Part shown: piece by piece, positions 1 to 7,462 of the stretch
Numbering within the stretch: position 1 is the stretch's first letter
How the letters are laid out: every line of letters begins with the position of its first letter
Assembly: GCA_964520045.1 (NCBI GenBank)
Contig: CAZFMJ010000027.1
Span: 1-37,581 of the forward strand
Direction of reading: 5' to 3'
DNA: 37,581 bases
Origin: CAZFMJ01 sp964520045
GTDB lineage: Bacteria; Elusimicrobiota; Elusimicrobia; Elusimicrobiales; CAZFMJ01
Position numbers and translations under genes: made by a program
Notes under the pieces: model-generated
Told to the model about the DNA's origin: nothing
Databases searched by the model: none
The model's input: only the letters and a program-made list of their open reading frames with translations

Positions 1-14
1 ATGTGGGGAATGTT

Positions 15-1019
15 CTACTGCTGAAATCTGAGGAACTTACCGCTGCTCCTATCAGTGTCTAATATTTTCTGGAATTTAGTATGTAGCGCATCATTGGCTT
101 TGTGCGCGTTAACCTTTTGCTCTAAACGCTGATTTGTGTCAATTAATTTCTCAATATCATCCTCAATTTGTTCGGAGTTACACCATCCCTTAAATATGTC
201 CTCGCTCAGTTGGGTAATGCTTTTAGCCGTTGGCACGTCATCGATGATATCATAACTCTTAAATTCTTCTTTAATAGCATCATCCGAATATGCCGTCAAT
301 TCATTGAACAGTTTCAATTTTCGGATTAACTTATACGCCCATGGAAAATTTTTGCTATAAAAATATTGTTTTCCCAATAAATAAATCGCTGGATACCATG
401 TGGGGCATTCACAATTAAGATCTTTCTCAAAAAGCACATCGCGAGGTAGAAATTTCGCCCAGTCAACTTGAGGATTGTTGATTCGAAGAATTTTAATTGT
501 ATTGACAAAGCACTGTGGCATAAAATTTTCAAAATCAAGAGTATCATCAAAAAAATAATATAACCAGTCATCGTTTGTTAAGAGGAGTTCATTGATGGCT
601 TTGGATAAACGATCTGTGGTCTGTTTATCCAAGGCCTCGATTATCCACGGAAGAACGTTAATCCATGTATCAAAAAATGTAAAACTCTTAATTTTATTTG
701 TGAGATTTTTATCCACTGCCCCTTGCTTAATTGCCATACTGAGGTAGGCGCATGCTAAAAATAGATCGTCATTCTTATCAGGTGAATATAAATTTCCCAA
801 TCTGCGGATGTCGTCTATGCTATTAATATCGCGGCTATTGGGATCTCTTGGCGGTAATTCGTTCACCCCACTACCAGTAATAACGCTTGGACCGCGAGAT
901 ACCCGTTGCTTGCAATATGGGCATATAAAATTACAAAGCAGATCATCGCGATTAGCTGGTTCCGGGAACATATATCCACAATGTCTACACCACTCCCAAA
1001 TGGCATCTTTGTCGTTCAT
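15..1019 (-). CDS. Zinc-ribbon hypothetical protein
   Basis: I do not recognise this 334-aa protein. Its N-terminus carries a CxxC...CxxC pair (WCRHCGY near residue 10 and CPYCKQ near residue 34), which looks like a small zinc ribbon, followed by a Gly/Ser/Pro-rich linker. The remaining ~250 residues look soluble and alpha-helical, with many Trp, Tyr and Phe residues and a charged, possibly coiled-coil stretch near residues 280-310. No signal peptide or membrane segment is seen. The ATG is preceded by AGGAG at a good distance. It lies 64 bp downstream of the DUF3883 gene on the same strand, so the two probably share a transcript. It is AT-rich compared with the CHAT and sigma genes, which suggests acquisition with its neighbour. 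Confident as a gene; no function can be assigned. Confidence 0.75.
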   Translation of the reverse strand: MNDKDAIWEWCRHCGYMFPEPANRDDLLCNFICPYCKQRVSRGPSVITGSGVNELPPRDPNSRDINSIDDIRRLGNLYSPDKNDDLFLACAYLSMAIKQGAVDKNLTNKIKSFTFFDTWINVLPWIIEALDKQTTDRLSKAINELLLTNDDWLYYFFDDTLDFENFMPQCFVNTIKILRINNPQVDWAKFLPRDVLFEKDLNCECPTWYPAIYLLGKQYFYSKNFPWAYKLIRKLKLFNELTAYSDDAIKEEFKSYDIIDDVPTAKSITQLSEDIFKGWCNSEQIEDDIEKLIDTNQRLEQKVNAHKANDALHTKFQKILDTDRSSGKFLRFQQ

Positions 1020-1083
1020 TGGTTTCTCCTATCAAAATCATTTAATTTTCGGCGTATAATTGAAATGATGACCATGGGTAAAT

Positions 1084-2514
1084 TTAGTCCAAAAAATCTG
1101 TCCTAAAGCAATCCAGCTTAGCTTTGTATATTATTGGCTTGGTTTTTATTGTGTTGCCAATTTCCTGGTAGATGTTTCGTATCGTCATCATAGTTTTGGG
1201 ATGACCCTCTATATTTCGTACAAAATAAAGCCAGTATTGAGAACCTTTTTCTTTGGCAATATTTAACTCATTTTGTGTGACCTCAAATCCTGTGTTGGTG
1301 GGGTTTGTGGTGGCTTTTACTTCAATATATTTTTCTCGGCCATCCAAATCAAAAGAGAGAATGTCATACCCTGCACCCACATCAGTTTCACTTACCCTTA
1401 TGACCTTCTCGGCCAAATCAGGACGATTGTGTTGTGTGAGATATTTCTTTTCATAATCTGCTACATATATTTCGCCTTTTTGTCCTATTTCTTGTTGCCT
1501 ATCCTGATGTTTTTTTAACTCTGCAGCCGTCATACCATGGCGGGCAATATTTTCAATATTTCCTTCTTCAATTACTCCCTGTCGTCCAAAAATAGCTTCC
1601 CAATTATTAGATGGAAGCACACAATTAGGGTCATGCTGAAGAACAAACTTATTATTTTTGATGCGAATATTAATTCTCCGGACATGACCATTTTGCAGGA
1701 TTCCGTTTTGTGTGGTAAGAATATTATTGAAAATTTTCGTAGCTAACCCATGATCCACAATAATCGCGTGTGGTTGATTGTGTAGGGTGCATAGTAGCAC
1801 CAATTGGGTGTTTTTTTTCACGTCTAAAATTAGTGATATATTATCTTCACTTACATCAAAAAACCAGGTAAGATCGGTTCCATGGTTAAATTCCGTGATT
1901 AATAACACTGATGTATTATTGGCGATTCTGATGTTGAAATCTTTTTCTACATTTCCACTTCTGCTAATTAACGTAATCGCGTGAGTAGTAAGTTGTTCGC
2001 TAAACCATAATCGTGCTTGCCGCCCACCTTCCAGCCCTATCCAGTCGTTTCCATTAGTTATAGGCAATTCTGTCGTTTGCGGTGGGAGAGGAGGTTGTAA
2101 AGGTATTGGCACCAATGGCGGCGTGGTCATTTCGACTTTCAAGTTTTGCCCCTTTGCTGATGGATTTTTTCCTGACAAAGCTAGCCCTCTTTCTATTATG
2201 TCAGCTATCACTTTTTCCGGAGTGTTGTTAATAAACTTTTTTAACCAAACCCAGTCTTCCGGTAACACATCATCATCTGTTTCTTGTATCGGTGTACCTG
2301 TTTTTTCAAAAAACTCTTCAGCTTTACGTGATAACCAGCGGTTAAAATATACAAGAAATTTATCCCTAGATGCGTTCGCGTTAGATTTATCTATGGGGCC
2401 CATGACATCAATAAAAATCCCGCCAATTTCTCGAACTGCTTCAATGCAGTTAATCCCATAGCGTGCTAAGACTTTCGAAATAAAATTTTCGTTATCAAAA
2501 AATTCTCTCCGCAT
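1084..2514 (-). CDS. DUF3883 domain protein, probable PD-(D/E)XK nuclease-like
   Basis: This 476-aa protein has a C-terminal domain (about residues 330-470) resembling DUF3883, the domain named from the plant NO VEIN protein and common in bacterial defence islands. The visible core is GYDILSFD followed by KYIEVKATT, a D...(I)EVK arrangement like the PD-(D/E)XK nuclease fold, then NELNIAKEKGSQYWLYFVR. The N-terminal ~120 residues are helical and charged. A Pro-rich linker (PPLVPIPLQPPLPP, near residue 135) precedes a middle beta-rich region that I do not recognise. An AAGGAG sits 7 nt before the ATG. It is transcribed with the zinc-ribbon gene downstream and lies 194 bp after the PLD-like gene, separated from it by a CHAT fossil. 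It probably recognises or cleaves nucleic acid; substrate unknown. Confidence 0.8.
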   Translation of the reverse strand: MRREFFDNENFISKVLARYGINCIEAVREIGGIFIDVMGPIDKSNANASRDKFLVYFNRWLSRKAEEFFEKTGTPIQETDDDVLPEDWVWLKKFINNTPEKVIADIIERGLALSGKNPSAKGQNLKVEMTTPPLVPIPLQPPLPPQTTELPITNGNDWIGLEGGRQARLWFSEQLTTHAITLISRSGNVEKDFNIRIANNTSVLLITEFNHGTDLTWFFDVSEDNISLILDVKKNTQLVLLCTLHNQPHAIIVDHGLATKIFNNILTTQNGILQNGHVRRINIRIKNNKFVLQHDPNCVLPSNNWEAIFGRQGVIEEGNIENIARHGMTAAELKKHQDRQQEIGQKGEIYVADYEKKYLTQHNRPDLAEKVIRVSETDVGAGYDILSFDLDGREKYIEVKATTNPTNTGFEVTQNELNIAKEKGSQYWLYFVRNIEGHPKTMMTIRNIYQEIGNTIKTKPIIYKAKLDCFRTDFLD

Positions 2515-2553
2515 TTAGTGACTCCTTTTGCGTATTCATGTGATACCGGCTCT

Positions 2554-2700
2554 TTAGCCCCCATACAATTGAAACATCGCCCATAAATACGGGTGCGGAC
2601 TGGTTTTTAGCAGTTCAATCTGCGCGGAGCGCAGGGATTGAACTTTGTTTTTACTGGAAGCGATATTCCGGTAAAATTTAGCTGCTAATTCATTGGTGGC
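2554..2700 (-). pseudogene. Fossil 3' end of a CHAT-domain gene
   Basis: Read on the minus strand, this stretch encodes about 48 residues ending FYRNIASSKNKVQSLRSAQ... and ...SPHPYLWAMFQLYGG followed by TAA. The complete CHAT gene at 3672-6038 ends with nearly the same peptide (FYRHLASGSNKAQSLRSAQ... and ...SPHPYLWAAFQLYGG). There is no start codon and no upstream CHAT sequence: homology stops at the 3' end of the PLD-like gene. It is therefore a truncated second CHAT gene, already diverged and AT-enriched. Several substitutions are conservative, so the copy was probably functional before truncation. Confidence 0.85.
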
Positions 2701-2708
2701 ATATTTTT

Positions 2709-3620
2709 TTATCTACCGGCAACTGTAATCGTAACGGTAGTATTAACAAGTTGTATTCTTAAAATTGTGTTAATTGGTAATTGGAATAAAGGGTGATTAG
2801 GGTAGGCATTTGTCATTCTAATCTGATAATAAGGCCCACGACCTGCAATCCCGTGATACATTACTCCGGCGATCAAAGGGGTCTCGTTATAAATAATCGA
2901 TATTTGATGGTTCTGTTGCAAGTATCTAAGTAAAGCGTAGTCTACTGTCCCTCTGGGAACAGTAATCGGATGGGGTCTATATCTTAGAAACGATTGATTG
3001 ACAGTAAAATTAAATTGAATCGAAGGCCTGTTGTGCAGTAGTTCTTCCTTTATGTGATTATTTCTGGGAGGATTATAAACATCAGTGGTATGGGTATTAA
3101 TAGGCACATTCGGCAAGTTCCAAAGTTTTGGTAATGGCGCTGAATTATTCCCGGGTTCTTCATTCTTGTTGGCGTGGTTGTTTCTCTGGGTAACTTTATT
3201 TATATCCACAGCAGGGGACGATTCCCACCATTTCTCAAAAATTGCAACCATTTCTTTTATTGCATCGGAATTTAAAAATATTCCGACCTCATGCCGTTTT
3301 GTAAATGCGGTTTCTGTCAAATTCGCAGAAGTGATCAAGGCGATACCATCCAAAATATATATTTTCGCATGTAAGCCTCGTAAATGTTTAATTCTTGGGA
3401 GTCCGAAAAGTTCAAGAGCCTGAGTCGTTGTTGAACATTCCTCTTGGTCGGTTATTAATCTTACGTCAATATTTTGCATCCCAATCCATTTATCCCCAAG
3501 TATGCTTTTTATTAAAGAATCATTGCCGACGTATGGGGACGCGATCCAAAGTCGAGTCTTAGCCTTAATTGCATATTCATGCAATTTGTTTAGAAGTCCC
3601 TGCCCCGTTAAAATTTCCAT
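2709..3620 (-). CDS. Phospholipase D-like domain protein
   Basis: This 303-aa protein has one clear PLD/HKD-type half-site: RGLHAKIYILDGIALITSANLTETAF at about residues 82-107, shown as its parts LHAKIYI and ITSANLTE, matching the HxK(x)4D...GSxN pattern with TSAN in place of GSAN. The N-terminus (LLNKLHEYAIKAKTRLWIASPYVG) fits the start of a PLD fold. Only one HKD is evident, so an active enzyme would need a dimer. The C-terminal ~110 residues are beta-rich and contain HPITVPRGTVDYALLRYL. PLD-like proteins of this size occur with helicases and restriction-like genes in defence loci and often act as nucleases. AAGGAG precedes the ATG. It sits between the complete CHAT gene and a fossil CHAT tail and is AT-rich relative to CHAT. 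Confidence 0.85.
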   Translation of the reverse strand: MEILTGQGLLNKLHEYAIKAKTRLWIASPYVGNDSLIKSILGDKWIGMQNIDVRLITDQEECSTTTQALELFGLPRIKHLRGLHAKIYILDGIALITSANLTETAFTKRHEVGIFLNSDAIKEMVAIFEKWWESSPAVDINKVTQRNNHANKNEEPGNNSAPLPKLWNLPNVPINTHTTDVYNPPRNNHIKEELLHNRPSIQFNFTVNQSFLRYRPHPITVPRGTVDYALLRYLQQNHQISIIYNETPLIAGVMYHGIAGRGPYYQIRMTNAYPNHPLFQLPINTILRIQLVNTTVTITVAGR

Positions 3621-3671
3621 AATGTCTCCTTTTGCCTATTCTCATAAATCCAAACAGTGCATTCCTGGACT

Positions 3672-6038
3672 TTATCCACCATACAATTGAAACGCCGCCC
3701 ATAAATATGGATGCGGACTGGTTTCCAGCAGTTCAATCTGCGCGGAGCGCAGGGACTGCGCTTTATTACTGCCGGAGGCGAGATGCCGATAGAATTCAAC
3801 CACGAGCTTTTGCGCCGCGGCATCTTCAACATCCCATAGCGACACGACCGCGGATTTTGAGCCGGCGGACAAAAATGCCCTGACAAAGCCGATTATTTCA
3901 TCGCCGGCGGATATTCTGCTTCTGCCGGTATGGCATCCGCTCAGGAAAGTCAGCTCATTTCCTGAAAGATTTAGCTTAAAGACGTCATCAACTGTAAGAC
4001 AGCCGCTACTTAAGCGCAGGCATGATTCAGACGGCTTGTCCTTAAAAAATTCGCCGTGGCAGGCTAAATGAAGATACTCGGGCATTTTCTTCATTCTGGA
4101 AAGAGCGGTTTTGCAGGCTTTTGACCGCGTAAAAACCTTAGAATTCCTAAAAAGCCGGCCTGCTTGTTTTGCTTCTTTTTCGGCAAAGATTAAATCGCCT
4201 TCAGGATTGGCGAGGGCTAGAAATGATGACGAACTTTTTTCACCCCCACCCAAGTCCTCCCCCGTCCCTGGCTGCGTCCCCCTGGCTGCGTCCCGTGCCA
4301 GCGGGCAAGCGCATCCGCGGGCAAGCAAGGGGGAGGAAGGGCTGCGGGATACACAGAGAAAACTGGCAAAGGGGAGATATGAGATTTCATAATCTTCAAT
4401 AAGAAACTTGCCTTTACTGTTTATAAGAGCAGAAAACGGCAGACCGAACAATTCTCTGCTTGGTATTATCCGCAGATGCCGGCATCCTGAAATAGAATCT
4501 TCAATAGGCTTGATAAGATGTTCATATAAAACCGACAAATACCAGTTTACGGCTGATTCTTTTGCTGAACTGCCTTTTTCAATAAATCCATGCCAGCAGT
4601 CTGCCATCAGGGACAGTTTCTTCAAGTCAACAGCGGAGCGCTTCACAAACAAGCTTCTGCTTCTTACGACAAAAATCCAAAGAATATCCTTTGCCGGATA
4701 GTATTCCACAACCGCCTCATCCTGTTTTAGGCATAATTTTATCTGACTGAGGCCTGCCGGATTTGCGGTCAGCGGTATATCACAGTCCTGCTTTTTGTCT
4801 TTTCCGACTATAGTTTCGAGGAATGTGCGGGCTTTTGCCTGTTGGACAATAGCATAAGCGCCTTCTAAATCATGCATTTCCATACAACACTTCACTGCCA
4901 TGTCATATACAGGCAGGAACGCTCCGAAGGAGCGGGCTCTGTTGTCTTCTTCGGGAATAAATCCGCGCAAAGCCTCAATATTTTCAATGCCTTTTTTTAA
5001 TTCTGCCAGAGCTGCTTTCTTTTTTCCAGCCGGCAAAAAGCATTTCGCGATATAATAATGCTCCCAAATCGGAGCGCTTTCTTTTCCCGCCAGCGAAACA
5101 GCTTTTTCTATATATTCTTTTGATTTTTTTAAGTTGCCTATGCGGAAATATGCTCTGCCCATTTCCCGGCAAGTGACAGCGATATCACGGTTTGATCTAA
5201 ATTTCCCGCTGCCTGACCCCCCACCCATGCCCTCCCCCGTCAAGGGGGAGGAATCGGAATGAGATGATTTGGAAAATAGTTTATAAGCCTTGGAAAGCCC
5301 AATCAGCGCTTGTTTGGGTTTGCCTGAATCAATTAGTATTATGCCGGCCCCGCGCAGAAAAAGACCGAAATAGCGCATTACTTCGCTGTGTTCTTTTGCA
5401 AGATTCCCGCATAATTGGGCGCCTTCTTTGCTGAATTCCAGAGCCTCGCTGTTTTTTTCGAGCTTATGCGCTGATAACATGCAGTAAAAAAGATTCTTTA
5501 CGCATGTCAAGATAATCTGGGACGACGGAATACTGGATTCCCGCTGACAGAATGCGGGAATGACAATTTTTTCACCCCCACCCACGTCCTCCCCCGTCAA
5601 GGGGGAGGAACAAATTGGACTGGATTCTCCTTTAAACAACCGGCGGGCGCGCCTGCTTTCGCAGGAATGGCGGCCAATGGATATATAAGAAAAGCATGGA
5701 GCGAGGATGTTTTTTGCTTCAACAGCGGATTTTAACGCATCCTCATATTTACCTAAAAATCCAAGAGCAACTGCCCCGCTGTTTAATGCTTGGGCGCAGT
5801 TGTAATTATCGCCTAGTTCCTGAAATAGTTTTGCAGACTCGGCGCAGGCATCTGCCTGAAGCCCTTTATCAGAACGGCGCATATCGCCTTGCGTGCAGGC
5901 GACAGCAAGCTGCCATAAGCATTGCGCAAGCTGTTTTTTTGTTTCAAGGCAGGGGGTAATGTTAAAAGCCTTTCTTGCCTTGTCTATTTTGGCAAATCTT
6001 TCTTTGAGGTGAGCCGGACGGTATGTCATTTTAGGCAA
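3672..6038 (-). CDS. TPR-CHAT protease-like protein
   Basis: A 788-aa protein with TPR-like helical repeats over about residues 20-420 and a C-terminal CHAT (caspase-like, HetF-associated) domain from about 430 to 788. The catalytic pair is visible as His in HLACHGEF (about 662) and Cys in FLSGCHTG (about 702), followed by the family-typical GSKSAVVSLWDVED and HPYLWAAFQLYGG end. CHAT proteins are caspase/separase-fold peptidases that are often switched on by signalling partners. Its start overlaps the end of the ECF sigma gene by 13 bp, so the two are translationally coupled and probably work together. Palindromic repeats are inserted in frame at four or five places (about residues 122-168, 262-274 and 567-599), giving odd segments such as SSPLTGEDVGGG without breaking the frame. 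Confidence 0.9.
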   Translation of the reverse strand: MPKMTYRPAHLKERFAKIDKARKAFNITPCLETKKQLAQCLWQLAVACTQGDMRRSDKGLQADACAESAKLFQELGDNYNCAQALNSGAVALGFLGKYEDALKSAVEAKNILAPCFSYISIGRHSCESRRARRLFKGESSPICSSPLTGEDVGGGEKIVIPAFCQRESSIPSSQIILTCVKNLFYCMLSAHKLEKNSEALEFSKEGAQLCGNLAKEHSEVMRYFGLFLRGAGIILIDSGKPKQALIGLSKAYKLFSKSSHSDSSPLTGEGMGGGSGSGKFRSNRDIAVTCREMGRAYFRIGNLKKSKEYIEKAVSLAGKESAPIWEHYYIAKCFLPAGKKKAALAELKKGIENIEALRGFIPEEDNRARSFGAFLPVYDMAVKCCMEMHDLEGAYAIVQQAKARTFLETIVGKDKKQDCDIPLTANPAGLSQIKLCLKQDEAVVEYYPAKDILWIFVVRSRSLFVKRSAVDLKKLSLMADCWHGFIEKGSSAKESAVNWYLSVLYEHLIKPIEDSISGCRHLRIIPSRELFGLPFSALINSKGKFLIEDYEISYLPFASFLCVSRSPSSPLLARGCACPLARDAARGTQPGTGEDLGGGEKSSSSFLALANPEGDLIFAEKEAKQAGRLFRNSKVFTRSKACKTALSRMKKMPEYLHLACHGEFFKDKPSESCLRLSSGCLTVDDVFKLNLSGNELTFLSGCHTGRSRISAGDEIIGFVRAFLSAGSKSAVVSLWDVEDAAAQKLVVEFYRHLASGSNKAQSLRSAQIELLETSPHPYLWAAFQLYGG
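4241..4338. repeat. Palindromic repeat with nested 60-bp insert inside CHAT gene
   Basis: The outer unit CACCCCCACCCAAGTCCTCC... and CAAGGGGGAGGAA matches the two shorter copies at 5216-5253 and 5573-5610. Here it is split by about 60 bp (4266-4325) that contains the direct repeat CTGGCTGCGTCCC twice. The nested piece is 20 codons long and leaves the CHAT frame open, encoding a Cys/Ala/Arg-rich insert (ARGCACPLARDAARG). Confidence 0.75.
5216..5253. repeat. REP-like hairpin inside CHAT gene
   Basis: CCTCCCCC-gtcaa-GGGGGAGG is a perfect 8-bp stem with a 5-nt loop, preceded by a CCCACCC box as in the other copies. Read on the minus strand it encodes SSPLTGEGMGGG in frame with the CHAT protein. 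Confidence 0.8.
5533..5564. repeat. Dispersed GGATTCCCGC...GCGGGAATGAC repeat inside CHAT gene
   Basis: Arms ATTCCCGC (5537-5544) and GCGGGAAT (5554-5561) form a perfect 8-bp inverted repeat, and the CTGG...GACA borders are those of a repeat found intergenically in many bacteria. Here it is coding, giving VIPAFCQRESS in the CHAT protein. It lies 8 bp from the next repeat. Confidence 0.75.
5573..5610. repeat. REP-like hairpin inside CHAT gene, second copy
   Basis: TCCTCCCCC-gtcaa-GGGGGAGGA is a perfect 9-bp stem preceded by CACCCCCACCCACG. It encodes SSPLTGEDVGGG in frame. A third short inverted repeat, GCGCCTGC-tttc-GCAGGAATGG, follows at about 5649-5670, so three different repeat types are stacked within about 140 bp of coding sequence. 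Confidence 0.8.
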
Positions 6039-7267
6039 GATTCAATTTCTTTTTTGCTAAGACCGGCTAATTTGCGGATTTTTGCTTTAAGTTTTTCCGG
6101 TATGTCTGCTTTATTTAAAGTGTCGGAAAGTATCGCGGCAAATACAATAGGCTCAATTTTATATTTCCGGCAGAGTTCTGTAAGCTCTTTTCCGTTAAGA
6201 TCGCGGAGTTTATCCGTTACGATCTCGCCAAGAGTGCGTTTCCAGCCCCCGTCAAAGATTCCGGCCACGGCGGAAGTAAACCATGCAAGATTGGCCAATT
6301 CAACGCATCGAGCGGGCGCAGAAACGGATTTTCTTGTTTTCGCGCATATACTTCTGCCGTTAATCGCATTCCCTGACATTTTCCAGAGCCATTCTGATTG
6401 AGCGGATTCAGTCATTTTTGCCGGGGACGCGGACATGCGCCTTATATGCAGTTTGCCGAATTTGGTTATTGCCTTCTGTATTATTTTACCTGTTTCGCGC
6501 GCGGAAATGCCCAGCATTTCAGTTATCTCCAGCCGTGATTTGCCTTCGTTAATCCAGCGCATGATATTTCTTAGTTCGCGGTCGTCAATCATTTCAATAT
6601 CCGATTCGGTGTGATACATTTTTCTTGCTATCAGCCATCCGAAACCCGCATAACTTTCCCGCTCTATGCCTTTTTTGTCCAGTTCATGGGCAAGGCTCAT
6701 CAGCCCTCTGCGCAAATCTGATTTTATCGTTGATTCATTCCTGTCAAAAGCATCCGCCAGCTCTTTTTCCTGCTTCTGAAACATCAGCCTGCCCACCAGC
6801 ACATTGCGCTGGTCGTCATTGTCAATATTCTGCATGGCCGAAAGCACTTCATTGGCCATATCCCGCACGATTTCAGTGTTTGCGGGATTTTCAGCAGAAT
6901 GTTTTGGTTTTAATCGTATAATGTCGACCTTATCTATTTTTGTGCCGTCTTTAATGTCTTCAATGCATAGTTTTATGTGTCGGGAATTGGCTCTTAGTAA
7001 ATCAATATATTTTCGGTTTGCGATTGTTATAAGCAGGGCTTTGAAAGACCCCCCTTTTTTGTATCCCTTTTTCTTGAGCGATTGGAGACCGGCCCAGAAA
7101 GCGTCCTCAAACACGTCTTCGGCGTCAGTTGAAAGGACATCTGACTGCGTATTGTAAAGATAGCCGGTAACGACATGCTTCGAAAACTTGTATAAATCCT
7201 TGGCGGAAGACTTGTCGCCGCCAGCATATTTCAGAGCGAGTTCGTTTATTGTTTGGGTTAATGTCAT
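6026..7267 (-). CDS. ECF-type RNA polymerase sigma factor with long C-terminal extension
   Basis: A 413-aa protein. Residues 1-100 match sigma region 2, with DAEDVFEDAFW and the helical FKALLITIANRKYIDLLR characteristic of ECF sigma factors. Residues about 135-190 match region 4, a helix-turn-helix of the type QKQEKELADAFDRNESTIKSDLRRGL. A usual ECF sigma is ~190 aa, so there are over 200 extra residues, containing a second HTH-like stretch (LEITEMLGISARETGKIIQ, about residues 240-258) and a Lys-rich C-terminus. C-terminal extensions in ECF groups can replace a separate anti-sigma factor. The gene overlaps the CHAT gene downstream. A TATAAT lies just upstream of the ATG (minus strand, near 7271-7276). 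It is a candidate to recognise the ECF-style promoters at 12.4 and 32.3 kb. Confidence 0.85.
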   Translation of the reverse strand: MTLTQTINELALKYAGGDKSSAKDLYKFSKHVVTGYLYNTQSDVLSTDAEDVFEDAFWAGLQSLKKKGYKKGGSFKALLITIANRKYIDLLRANSRHIKLCIEDIKDGTKIDKVDIIRLKPKHSAENPANTEIVRDMANEVLSAMQNIDNDDQRNVLVGRLMFQKQEKELADAFDRNESTIKSDLRRGLMSLAHELDKKGIERESYAGFGWLIARKMYHTESDIEMIDDRELRNIMRWINEGKSRLEITEMLGISARETGKIIQKAITKFGKLHIRRMSASPAKMTESAQSEWLWKMSGNAINGRSICAKTRKSVSAPARCVELANLAWFTSAVAGIFDGGWKRTLGEIVTDKLRDLNGKELTELCRKYKIEPIVFAAILSDTLNKADIPEKLKAKIRKLAGLSKKEIESCLK

Positions 7268-7297
7268 AAATTATAATCTAATTTCTTCAGTTACGCC

Positions 7298-7395
7298 TTT
7301 ACAAATAGTAAGACGGTAGACGGAAGACGGTAAACGGGAACACAAAATAGCAGGCGATTTATTTCCCAATCTGCATTCTACCCTTTATTTGTAAA
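7298..7395. repeat. MITE-like element with imperfect terminal inverted repeats
   Basis: TTTACAAATA at 7298-7307 is answered by TATTTGTAAA at 7386-7395, and inside them GGTAGA is answered by TCTACC. The core holds the short tandem motif GACGGTAGACGGAAGACGG. It occupies the space between the RuvB-like gene and the sigma gene, where it could act as a bidirectional terminator. No transposase is present, and a second copy was not found in this window. Confidence 0.5.
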
Positions 7396-7462
7396 AACAT
7401 ATTAGACTATTTTAGTTATGACATGTTCAACAATAGATTTTACTGCCTCTGCGACGGAAAAA

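Noticed and set aside
3608..3886. Minus-strand open frame of 92 codons before the PLD-like gene
   Set aside because: Overlaps the CHAT C-terminus in another frame; the translated sequence is low-quality and basic, as shadows often are.
5887..5900. Another GCGACA-type operator half at 5.89 kb
   Set aside because: It lies in the middle of the CHAT coding sequence, lacks the second arm and has no -10 box at 10 bp.
5922..6401. Plus-strand open frame of 159 codons
   Set aside because: Spans the antisense of the sigma/CHAT overlap; a shadow frame.
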